From Rhynchopus sp. YZ270_cl-10 (taxonomy: Eukaryota; Euglenozoa; Diplonemea; Diplonemida; Diplonemidae), in contig OZ037872.1 in the NCBI GenBank assembly GCA_964035575.1, positions 620,001 to 684,000 on the forward strand: DNA of 64,000 bases. Direction: 5' to 3'. A program made the translations under genes and the position numbers. Position 1 is the stretch's first letter, and the number at the start of each line of letters is the position of its first letter. This document shows, piece after piece, positions 53,758-63,415 of this stretch. The notes beneath the pieces were generated by a model, which searched no databases, was not told where the DNA came from, and saw only the letters and a list, made by a program, of their open reading frames with translations.

Positions 53758-53812
53758 GTAGTGTAGTTGCCTCGGTTTGTGTTGCCCACAGTTGTGCAAT
53801 CTCCACTTTCAC
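53758..53812. repeat. Dispersed motif repeat (AGTTGCC...CTCCAC type)
   Basis: TGTAGTTGCCTCGG is followed by GTTGTGCAATCTCCACTTTC, with a longer insert than the copy at 9953. Confidence 0.55.
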
Positions 53813-53949
53813 TTTTTTTAAAGGCTTTGTATTTTAAACTAAAAAACGTCGTGTCTCTTTGTACTCTCCCAAGAGATAGCGACTGACGTCACTGAGGAAG
53901 AGGGAAATTCAGACAATAATAATAGGAAAAAGTTCATGTGATGAACTTA

Positions 53950-54394
53950 CTGGGGGGGGTCGAATAAAGCACGTACGTGTTTTATTAGGCGTCCCTACAC
54001 TTCAGATCCTGAGGTTTAAAAAAAAAAAAAAGTTCGAAAAGGCGAATAAAGCACGTACGTGCTTTATTCGCCTTTTTGAACTTTTTGGAAGGTTTTTCCA
54101 GTCACAATTTTTTTTCGCTTTTTTTTTCGCCCAAGAGGTGATTTTGCTGCATTTCCGAGCCAATCCCGGCTTGTGGTGGGGGATATACGGAAAAATGGAC
54201 AAAATTTCAGCGACTTAAATTTTCACAAAATACGAATTACCTTGTCACAACACAGGAAAAGTTCAAAAAGTCGAATAAAACACGTACGTTCTTTATTCGA
54301 CGCAAAAAAAAGCAAAAAGCCCATTTTTCAAATGCGTGCTTTATTCGACGTACGTGCTTTATTTGAATTACCTCGTTTATTCGGCCCCCCCCAG
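53950..54394. mobile_element. TA-flanked CTGGGGGGGG-ended element with ACGTACGT palindromes
   Basis: The ends CTGGGGGGGGTCGAATAA and its near-complement are flanked by TA (53948-53949 and 54395-54396). Several AATAAAGCACGTACGTGCTT palindromes line both inner ends. A piece of the CCCCACC...GGAAATGC module of the hAT-like elements lies inside (54140-54235). Confidence 0.7.
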
Positions 54395-54650
54395 TAAGCC
54401 TCGTACCTAAAAAAGGAAAGATGTGCCTTTCGTGTACACACATCTTTAGGGGGGTAGAACATAGAACGCACAAGAGAACATTGAAAAACGCACAAAAACA
54501 TTTTTTTTGGAAAATGTTAAAGGGGGAGGGGGAGGGGAAGGGGAAGGATTCCATCCACGTAGGTCACAGAAAAAAACGCCCAATTAAAAATTTACTGCCA
54601 AAACGCAATGTGAGAGGTGATTGCTCTGTTAAAAGAACGGTTTTTTTGCG

Positions 54651-54688
54651 AGATGAACCTAAGTCTCGTTATAATGAGTCACCTTACC
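54651..54688. repeat. Hairpin repeat, diverged loop
   Basis: AGATGAACCTAAGTCTCG, TTATAATGA, GTCACCTTACC. It keeps the outer arms of the CCTCTCGTG family but the inner stem is changed. Confidence 0.45.
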
Positions 54689-54704
54689 TTTTTTCAAAAA
54701 GTAG

Positions 54705-54745
54705 AGTTGAAATTACAAAGCCATCTTGTGAACAGTGTACCTTGG
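54705..54745. repeat. Dispersed ACAAAGCC motif repeat
   Basis: GTTGAAATTACAAAGCC is followed by TTGTGAACAGTGTACCTTGG. It lies 16 bp from a hairpin repeat. Confidence 0.5.
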
Positions 54746-56557
54746 TACAATGACCGGGTGGACACCCAACCATTGCAGTTCCTACATCCATTTCGTGGTT
54801 TACATCTAAAAGAAGAAAAGGAAGTTGGAAGATAAGCACTGCCTCTTGAGACATACACATCTTTTACCACTATTCGTTATCGTGCTGGAAACACAACGGG
54901 TTTAAAGTTTGGCTGTCTCTTCAACAGAAAATTGTTCGGAATGAAAAAAAAATAGAGATGGAAATGATGACCACTCTCATATTTTCTGGAAGAAAAAAAA
55001 ACCTCTTTAAAAAAGGGACAACTGAGCCTCGTGTATCTGGAACAACACTATAGAAGGGAAAAAAACAAGAAAGATTCGAACTATACAAGAACCACACACA
55101 AAATGGGGAGGGATATCTTGTAAGAAAGAAGTCGCTTTTTTTTTTTTGTGGAAAGGAGGGGGGAGAAAAAATCGGGTTAGACAATTACCAGTGAGATGAA
55201 TGCATTCTAAGGGGAATGCATAGTCCTCAATGCGTTTGGTTACTCGGCTAAAAGAAATAGACAAAGAAATATTTGGATAAAGAAACGACGCACCGAAAAA
55301 TACTTCTGATTAAACCCCCGACCGTTGCTACACAACGCATCTTTTTTGGTTTATACGAGAAATATGCTATCTTTTTTTGAGACCATGTGATTGGGAGACC
55401 TTTGAGCTTCCTTCTCTCAATGAAATACTCACATGATTCTTCAAACCCAGGAGGGGGCAATCTTTTCCTTTTCACCGCTTTTGAGAAAACCCGAAGGGTG
55501 GAGGGAGGGGGGTGTGGAGGGAGTTCGGATGGTATATATTGTGTGGATCGATGTGAAATCGGACACGAAAACGAAGAAAATCAAAAAAAAAAAAAACATA
55601 CGACTGTAAGGATGGGGCGGGGCGAGGAGGTGGGGGGGTGGAAGGGAACACACAACCCAACAAAAAAAAACGACAATACACACAACAGCCTACGCCCTGC
55701 AAAGTCGTTTACATTGAGTTATTTTGAAAGAAAGAACAAGAAAGGACATAACACGAAACACACGGTACCCTATTCGCAGGGGGTTTGAACTCGCGCTGGA
55801 AGGTGGCAGCAAAAAGAAAAAAAAAATGGTAAAAGACATGGACCATGGCTGTGTAACTTAAGCTAAAAAAAAAACTTAAGTTTTCTCCGAAATCCTCCGG
55901 AAAATTTAAGCGACTTAAGCTACTGAAAAAAAAAACTTAAATTAAAAAACTTAAGTTTTCGAGAAAAAAACTTAAGTTTTTTTAGAAAAAAAACGTAACT
56001 TAAGTTTTTAAAAAAAAAAAACAGCTTAAGTTACCAACTTAAGTCACTTAAGTTAGCTTAAGTTACAGTTTTTTTTTGTTTTTTTTTTTTTTTTTTGTTT
56101 TTGCTTGGACGATGAACTTCACTGAAGGGGCCGGATACCCGTAGTTTCCTGATGCAGCATCCCTACTGAAAATTCCAAATGAGGGTGACCACCCAATCAA
56201 ATCGGACTTATCACTGCACCCGCGTGCGGTCAAGTGCACACGTGTGGGGCGATTATTCGGAGTAGACATGACAGTGAAATATCGATGGTAAAATGGCTGG
56301 TACATGCCAGTCATTTTCCACTTTCCGAAACGTAAATATTTTGCAACGAAATATTATGATTGGCGTGGCTGCATAACCGATTACCCGTGTTTCTACCAGT
56401 TGTCACCCTCATAGGGGATACACGTGTTGGGGGAAAAATTTTTCGTCGGTGAAGCTTTTAAACGGCGGCATTTGCATTTCCGGAATCCGTCCGGCCAGTG
56501 GTGGGGTCAATTTGCCGAAACGTACAAGTTCTCGTTTTTGGTCAATTTCCGCACAGT

Positions 56558-56680
56558 ACACAGGTACACAGGTACACAGGTACACAGGTACACAGGTACA
56601 CAGGTACACAGGTACACAGGTACACAGGTACACAGGTACACAGGTACACAGGTACACAGGTACACAGGTACACAGGTACA
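56558..56680. repeat. Minisatellite of 8-bp unit ACACAGGT, about 15 copies
   Basis: A perfect array with the same unit and orientation as 8785-8916, in an unrelated host element. Confidence 0.97.
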
Positions 56681-56852
56681 TAATCTGTGGTGGTCAAAAG
56701 TGCAAAATTCTTTCGTCAATGCATTTTTTGAGGACCTGTTATACCTAGAGAATATGGTCAGATCACTCTTCGGACCACCTGAAGCTTCACACCCAAGCCA
56801 AGCAAAAGGGAAAAAAAAAAAAAAAAAAAAAACGATGACTTAAGGTAACTTA

Positions 56853-57154
56853 CTGGGGGGGGGCGAATAAGAGATCAGGGGTGAATAAGAGATTAGGGCC
56901 GAATAAGAGATCAGGTTGAGATTTTGGGGGTATTTTTTTTTTTTTTTTTTTTGCATGCGCCAGGGTTTTATCTTGAAATTTTTTTTTGAAATTTTACCCT
57001 GTCTACCCGGTCTGGCAAAAAAGTGGTCAAAATATTTTTTTTGCCTCCGGCGAAAATGTCTTTTTGCTTTTTTTCCCCCAAAAAATTTTTTTTATTTCTG
57101 GCTCGTCCGTTCGCCTAATAAGAGATGCCACATCTCTTATTCGCCCCCCCCCAG
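56853..57154. mobile_element. TA-flanked CTGGGGGGGG-ended element, nested
   Basis: The ends CTGGGGGGGGGCGAATAA and its complement have TA outside both (56851-56852 and 57155-57156). Three GAATAAGAGAT units follow the left end and AATAAGAGATGCC the right. It has the same terminal family as 53950-54394 but different subterminal units. Confidence 0.7.
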
Positions 57155-57370
57155 TAAGCGACTTAAGTTTTTTTTTTTAAAAAAACTTAAGTCACTTAAG
57201 TTACACAGCCATGATGGACTACAGGGTTTTTTTAAAGAATGGTTAAGAAACTGCGTTCATCTATACCAGAAAGCGCACGGCGAAACGGAGGGCGACACAA
57301 TATCTGCATGGAGTACCGAAGCAAAGCTGTGTGTACCACTCTGCCGTGACCAAAAAAAAAATTAAAGAAA

Positions 57371-57414
57371 AGGTTTATAAGATCATCCTAAGCCTCTCGT
57401 GCTTAGTCACCTTG
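57371..57414. repeat. Hairpin repeat with CCTCTCGTG loop
   Basis: GGTTTATAAGATCATCCTAA, GCCTCTCGTG, CTTAGTCACCTT, followed by a second GGTCACCTTTT. It lies about 700 bp past the zinc-transporter stop. Confidence 0.6.
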
Positions 57415-58109
57415 GTCACCTTTTAAAAAAACCCCCCCGGCTTAAGATGAACGCAATAACAAAGGTGTTAACGATACGCCGAATAACGCATAACTGTTCC
57501 GAACACTCTTCCAGGTGAGTGACGGTACGGTCAACCAGAGGAATTCGGGGATATGCCTGAGCACAAAAAAAAAAAGCACCTGGTTTATCTACACAGGCGG
57601 AATCGTGAAGTGCTACCAGATATGCGCGTCATCTAACTTGATACCATTATTACCTTAAAAATATATGCCCCAAAGTAAGAGACCCTGTCCTATCACCATT
57701 GTTTGCAGCATCTCCTCCACAAGCGTCGCCCTTTATTCGGGTGGGTGTGTTTCAATGAATTCCTCGCTTTCCTCTCTGACCTGTCCCCTCCCTTCCCCCC
57801 CCTCATCTCCCTATCTCCAATTCCTTCTTTTCGCATCCTGCTTCTGCTTCGTTTACTGTATAATGGGGTAACCCAAATAAAAAAAGTATTTTCCTTTGAA
57901 AATCTGACAAGAACTTTTAAAAAAAAAATGATTATTTCGCAAAATTTCCTCCCAAAACTGAATCAACTCCACGATTTTTTCCCCCCCGAGTTTATCAGTT
58001 TCACCGCCCGAAACCCCAAGGAATATAATTGGACTGATCTAAAAAAATTCTTAGGACAAGAGGTCCTGGTAACTTTTAAAAAAAAACTGACATTTTATTG
58101 TTCTTTGAT

Positions 58110-59939
58110 CTAATGAACGTTGGAGAAGCACCGTGCGGCACAGCAGTTGTCTTTTGGGTCGATTTGGAAGGTGGTGTGGGTGATGCTGCGGGGGCGGAGG
58201 CTGGTGCAGATCTCCTGCGCGTCGTGGAGGATCTGCTCGCTGTGCTTCGCTGTGTCGCCCATGAGATGTGCCGAGAGCGACAGTTTGTCCGTCGTGAGCG
58301 CCCAGATGTGCAGGTCGTGCACCTCCTCCACGTTCTCAACGTTCTCCAGCTTGCGCTTCACCTCGTCGTAGTTCACCCCCTGCGGGACACCCTCCATCAG
58401 AACCGCCAACACCTCCTTCGTCAACCCCCATGTGGTAAACAATGTAATCACCCCAAAGAACACAGACGCAACCGGATCGGCCAGGTTGTACCTGAGATTG
58501 TTGTTTTTTCAAAGAACGCAAAGAAGAGAGAAAAGTTAACAAAAAAAAAAAGAAGAAAAAATTTTGTTTAGTTGAAGTAATCCTCATTGAGCTTTGCAGT
58601 ACTTGAAAAAATTTGGAGTCCAAATGAACGGAATTTTGGGGTAAATTTAGCGGGAAAAAAAGGCGCTAAATTTTGTGGTATTGCATTCAGCGTAGATTAT
58701 CTAAATGTGAGGGGGGGATGCACACCAGCTGGAAACGGACATAGATCCTGCCTTGTCGCTGTTTCCGTACCAGATGACGAAGGCGGCGATGATGACTCCG
58801 AGAGACTGTGTGGAGTTTGGATTTTTTTGGTAATGTGTAATAACAGTTTGTACATAGCAAAAAAGGTAATCACCTTGAAACCCCACACAAGCCAACCCAT
58901 ATTAGCTTCATCTTATTCTGACAAAAAAAAAATGACTTTGCGATACACTTCAGATTTGAAGAGAAAAGTACATACGTTGATACAATCTCCGAGGGCGTGC
59001 AGGTATGCGGACTGCACGTTCACGTTTGCGCCGTCCTCCCCTCCGTGGGAGTGCCCGTGGTCGTCACCAGCGTGGGAGTGTCCGTGCCCTCCGTGCTCGA
59101 GATCGTCATCCTTCTTGCCTGCTGCCTCAGAGGGGCAGGCACCACCTCCATGGGAGTGTGCGTGCTGCACCTTGGCTCCACCCCAGAGGAGAATCCCGGC
59201 AAGGGTGAGGTTCACCATCAGACCCAGCACACCAACAACAGTCTGAAGATAGGCGTTTGTGGACGACAACCATATTAAAAAAACATACCATCAACTTCCC
59301 ATCCACCGCAATACACTCAGTCTGCTCTGCAGCAAGCTTCTCCCCAAGCGATGCACAACGGTAGAAAGAGAGCATACGGTTGAACGCCTCAAACAGAATG
59401 ATCCCAGTCAGGAACCAGATCGAAAAGATTGAGGTAAGCGCGCCGATGATCTCGGCACGGTGCCATCCGAAGGTGTACTGACTGCATGAGCTTTGTTCGG
59501 AGATGTGGATGGCAAAGAAGGAAAGCGAGAGGGCACCAACGTCTGTCAACAGATGCGCTGCGTCGGTCATGATTGCGAGCGAATGCGCAAGATACCCTCC
59601 CACAATCTCAATCAACATGAATGCGCAACACATCGCGACACCAATCGCAAGACTCGTCTTCTGCCTCTGCTTTGTCGCAGAGCTCTCCTGCGGCAACTCT
59701 GTACGGTGGTTGCCATCGTCACAGTCCGCACCCTGCAGCTTTCCTGCGCTGGTCACTTTCTTAATACTCACAGCACCCCCATGGCTGTGTCCATGACTAT
59801 CGTCTCCACCATGGCTGTGCCCATGATCTTTGCTCGCATGGCTGTGACCATGATCCTTGCTTGCATGGCTATGCCCATGCCCCCCTCCATTGGAGCCGCT
59901 CAACAACGGTGTCGCCTCAGTAGCGTCTTTCCGTCCCAT
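58110..59939 (-). CDS. CDF-family zinc transporter, four exons
   Basis: Exons are 59289-59939, 58976-59242, 58771-58805 and 58110-58491, giving about 444 residues. Intron 1 is only 46 bp, and introns 1 and 2 are phase 0 with GTATGT donors. Intron 3 is phase 2; its donor is taken as GTACGG, giving VIWYNLADPV; a GTCCGT donor 33 bases further would add 11 residues. It exchanges Zn2+ for H+ into vesicles or out of the cell. The N-terminus has HGHSHASKDHGHSHASKDHG and further His repeats; a second His-rich loop (HAHSHGGG, DHGHSHGG) lies between TM4 and TM5. Site A residues are visible as HLLTD in TM2 (TDAAHLLTDVG) and HALGD in TM5. The C-terminal cytoplasmic domain (VEEVHDLHIWALTTDKLSLS) is the usual ferredoxin-like fold. 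The ATG at 59939 lies 22 bases after a pyrimidine tract with CTCAG. Confidence 0.9.
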
Positions 59940-62024
59940 TTTTGTGTTCTTTTTCTTTTTTCTGAGTTGGGAGAATAGAGAGTGAGGAAATGGTATATCA
60001 AATATTCTTTTTTGTCATTTTTTTTTGTCTTTTTGGTGTGGCTGGAAATGACCCTAATAAGCGGTACGTAGTACTACATAAGAACTACACAAAGAAAAAT
60101 AGACGTTACGTTGAGGCCACAAAACCCTAAAAGAGTAGTACATAATAATGGGGGATCCGTAAATAGACCGGCAACGACCAGACACGTAATTAGTGTGTAC
60201 AGCCGGTCTCTAGCCGGTCTTTAGGGTCCGTAAAAAGACCGGCTCTTAAGGATTACCGGCTATAAGGGCCGGTCCTACCCACCCTCGAAAAAGACCGGCA
60301 GACCGGGTGTACAATTGTACACACAAAAATTTACGTACGATCTTCCTTCTAAGGTGCTCGCTCTCCATACCTAGACCCTCGAATTTTTTTTTTTTGCCCC
60401 TATATTGGGCTAATTTCGACGATTTGAGGCCATTAAAAGCAAAATTTGGCACTTTTGAGCATCTAGGGGGGTCTAAAACGCGGTTCCGCGAACCCAAAAT
60501 TTCGTGATTTTTACCAAAAACAAGTCGATTTTTGAAAAAATCTCAAAAAAAAAAATCCCAATTTTTTTTTTTCACAAGTGTTTTTGAGGCCTGCTCACTA
60601 CACCCTAGGTACCCTTCTGGGACCAAAAAGTCAAAAAAAGCAAGAATTGGGCTGTTTTGAACATCTAGAGTTAATTCCCCAGTCATTTTCTGTACCACCA
60701 GTGCATTTTGTATGGGACAGCGCCTTGTCAAAAAATCAAAAAATCTCAAAAAAAAAAATTTTTTTTTTCGGGAAAATTTCGACCCCTGAGTTGGGTTTTT
60801 GGGCACCAAAAAGTGCAAAAAAACGCAAAAATCGGGTGTTTTGACGATCTGGGGGTAAACATATGCATTATGCACCTTATGCATTACTACAGGGGCCCAC
60901 AATTTCGACTTTTCCTTAGCAAATTCCGTCACTATTTTTTTTTTTTTCGATTTTGGCAAAGGCAAATCTCAGGGGAAAAAAAATCACCCCGATAGTGGGT
61001 CCTTGGGTGTCCAAAGATGCCAAAAACACAAAAAAAATTGATATTTTGACCATCGGTGGGCACCTAAAACGCACTTTTCTGCCCAAAAAAATGAATATCG
61101 ATTTTTCCTTAGCGTTCTTATAGCCGTGATTTTTCAGTTTTTTTTCACAAAAAAATTCACCGAAAATAGTGTGTCCTTGGGAGATCAAAAACGCAAATAA
61201 AATTTTGGTGTTTTGACCCTTCAGAAGCACCCAAAACGCACTTTTGTGTACAAAAACACACATATTTCACATTTCCTTAGCAATTCCTTTCACAAGTACA
61301 AGGCGATTTTTGACCAGGCAAAAAAATTTTTATTGCTCAAAAACGGGCGTGGTAGGCACCCGAAGTCATAAATGGCCCAAAGAATCCAAAAAAACCTCAG
61401 AAATACATGTTCGTGAAAAACATTTGCAAGTCAAAATTCAACCACAATACGGTCATTTTGTGCATACCCTGTGACTGTAGTGGCTAGAGAACACGCATGC
61501 AGACCTGTTCCTTGCAATTTCCAGTGTTGTGTTTATCAATGCATGCATCCAGAGGACCTTTGGTTTACGTAATCGTAGGCACTCCTGAGCAATGAAGTCG
61601 GGTTTTGACCCAAAATCGGGGTGTGTGGGCCCTAATTTGCTCCAAATTTGGCCGAAAATTGGGATTTTTCTGAAAATTTCATTGTGCTCAGCAAAAATCC
61701 TTGCTTTTTTGAAGAATTTTCCAAAAAATATGCTATACCCCCTATGACTGGACCCAACTCCCCTCACCCCTTTTTTTTTTCACCCAAAAGGGCCGGAAAT
61801 TTTACACACTAATACACAAACTTACGGACCCCCCAATAACTACAAAACTTTTTCCAGTCACACCAATCTTAGGTTATTTAAGTAATCACACAGACTGAAA
61901 GAATGTACTTCTCCTTATCTAACAATAAAAATTCCCCGTTTTTTTTGATCTTTTTTTCCATGGTTAATAAATGAAAAGAAAGTCCGATTCGGTCCCAAAA
62001 AAAAAAAAAAATTCCCCTCAACCC
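59940..62024. other. Intergenic interval mostly one inverted-repeat element
   Basis: Between the zinc-transporter start and the OS-9-like stop. The element at 60149-61835 fills most of it; the flanks are AT-rich and hold no recognised gene. Confidence 0.55.
60149..61835. mobile_element. Inverted-repeat element with GACCGGC subterminal repeats and long internal units
   Basis: Left TGGGGGATCCGTAA and right, inward, TGGGGGGTCCGTAA. ATAA lies outside both ends and may be a 4-bp duplication, though the flanks are AT-rich. Six or more AGACCGGC or GCCGGTCT units cluster near the left end (60164-60305). The interior has five degenerate units marked by TTTTGA-x-CATC (about 60450, 60654, 60839, 61045, 61212), spaced 167-206 bp. 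The superfamily is unassigned. Confidence 0.55.
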
Positions 62025-63044
62025 TCATTGCACCTCCTCCTCGTGAGGCCTGCAAATAATATAATTTCGATTCCGATGCAGCAATGGTAACGTCGCTGCA
62101 CATACAGCATTGCTCCAGAGGTCGATTCTGAAGGTGCAGGTTTTTGAATCTTTTTCATAAGACCAGGGGCTAGCTTTGGGGTTGCCACCCCATCTGTCAC
62201 GCTCCAGATGGTCTGTACCGTGCTGAGTACAATGCAGCCAAATTGAGGTCTTCCAGCGACGTTCTTTGTCAGCAATAACATCTGTTACGTTGCAGAGATC
62301 CCCTTCCTCATAAGTAGTCGACAGCGCTAAGGGGTCGATAAAGGAGCCGTCAGGAACCATCTGGAAGTGGTGGGACCTATTCATCATATTCCCTAAGGAC
62401 CGTTTTGTGCGCACCCCATCTGCGGTCACAAAGGCTGACATACTTTGGTTCCAACAAAATTCTATGTCAAACCCTGCATCTGTCGGCCCCTTCCAACAGG
62501 GGTTCAGATCCTCTGCGAGCAGCCGATCCGCCTTTTGTATCAATTCGTTAATCTCCTCCTCATCCAACCCTTTCTTCTGTGACGACATCGACGCACTCTC
62601 TGGGACATGACAGTTATACTCCCTCCCCTTCGTATCCTTCATGGGCAACACTACAGGGGACAACAACACCGACAAATCATCTGCATGCCATTTGCTGTCC
62701 TTCCCCAAATCCAACCGCACCCTCTTCCCTCGCAAATCCCCAGGCAGTTCATGGCCCTCCCCTTTCAAGTAGATCACACTGTAGGACTGTTCTAAGACGT
62801 TTTGGCGTTGTGGAAAAGTAGGATAGCCCCGTGCGCTAGAAGGGTTTGTGTACATATGTGGGCGCATGAAGTAGTGTGGTTCCAGCCAATGTTGGGAAAA
62901 GGGGGGCTCGTCTTCACCTTCAGTGTCTTCTGTGGGTTCGAGGTCCGTTTCGTCTTCGTACATTTCGTCATATTCTGGCTGGCATTGTGAGATTGATATG
63001 AGCACGAAGAGAACGCTGACCCGGCGAAGATGTAATACTAACAT
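62025..63044 (-). CDS. OS-9-like ER lectin with MRH domain
   Basis: A single exon of 339 residues. The N-terminus (LVLHLRRVSVLFVLISISQC, residues 2-21) is a secretory signal, followed by an acidic stretch rich in Asp and Glu. Residues about 183-315 form a mannose-6-phosphate-receptor-homology domain: Cys183 and Cys197 around GFDIEFCWNQSMSAF, RSLGN, GDLCNVT, ERRWKTSIWLHC and SYEKDSKTCTFRIDL ending at Cys315. OS-9/Yos9 bind trimmed N-glycans on misfolded proteins and hand them to the Hrd1 ubiquitin ligase for ER-associated degradation. The related glucosidase II beta subunit and GNPTG also have MRH domains, so the exact role is open. In typical MRH lectins the last strand has C-x-Y; here it is C-T-F. 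No KDEL-type tail is seen. The ATG at 63044 lies 19 bases after a pyrimidine tract with ACAACAG. Confidence 0.72.
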   Translation of the reverse strand: MLVLHLRRVSVLFVLISISQCQPEYDEMYEDETDLEPTEDTEGEDEPPFSQHWLEPHYFMRPHMYTNPSSARGYPTFPQRQNVLEQSYSVIYLKGEGHELPGDLRGKRVRLDLGKDSKWHADDLSVLLSPVVLPMKDTKGREYNCHVPESASMSSQKKGLDEEEINELIQKADRLLAEDLNPCWKGPTDAGFDIEFCWNQSMSAFVTADGVRTKRSLGNMMNRSHHFQMVPDGSFIDPLALSTTYEEGDLCNVTDVIADKERRWKTSIWLHCTQHGTDHLERDRWGGNPKASPWSYEKDSKTCTFRIDLWSNAVCAATLPLLHRNRNYIICRPHEEEVQ

Positions 63045-63098
63045 GTCATGTATCGTAGGTGGACCTGTTGTTTGGGGATGGAGGAAAAAAGGAAAGGG

Positions 63099-63130
63099 AG
63101 TTGAAATACAAAGCCCCTCTCATGACAGGA
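63099..63130. repeat. Dispersed ACAAAGCC motif repeat
   Basis: GTTGAAATACAAAGCCC followed by CTCTCATGACAGG. It lies about 55 bp upstream of the OS-9-like start. Confidence 0.5.
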
Positions 63131-63415
63131 AAGTGAATAGTAGAAAAAGCCTCAGAGCTTAGGTGATTATGATCACAATCGGTATTGTATGGCTTTGTGT
63201 ACCATATACCTTGGGGATAATAGTCCTTTCCCCAACAGGAGTTAGGAGGAGGAAAAAAATGTGGAAAAAATGAGAGGAAAGAAAAAGTAAACTTAGGGTG
63301 GGGCAGGAGGAGGAGGAATAAAGCAGATTAGCTGTTCCTACAGGGTGCTTTTTTTTTATATTTTAAACTGGTATCCTTTCTTGTTGTCTTTTTATTTGAT
63401 TTCTTTATCTATGAG

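Larger units (their letters stand above)
55844..57213. mobile_element. Inverted-repeat element with 6-bp duplication and CTTAAG subterminal repeats
   Basis: The ends CATGGCTGTGTAACTTAAG are exact inverted copies. The exact 6-bp duplication ATGGAC lies at 55838-55843 and 57214-57219. AACTTAAGTT palindromes crowd both inner ends (about 55857-56065 and 57160-57205). The interior contains an ACACAGGT array, a fragment of hAT-like sequence and a nested CTGGGG-ended element. It shares design but not sequence with 45946-48113. Confidence 0.85.
50834..58109. other. Seven-kilobase interval made mostly of transposons and short repeats
   Basis: From the ferredoxin start to the zinc-transporter stop I see no gene. 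Nested hAT-like elements occupy 51329-52764. A 170-bp repeat, two ACAAAGCC repeats, one CTCCAC repeat, two hairpins, two CTGGGG-ended elements and a 6-bp-duplication element follow. The stretches 54746-55843 and 57420-58109 are homopolymer-rich and unassigned. Confidence 0.6.
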
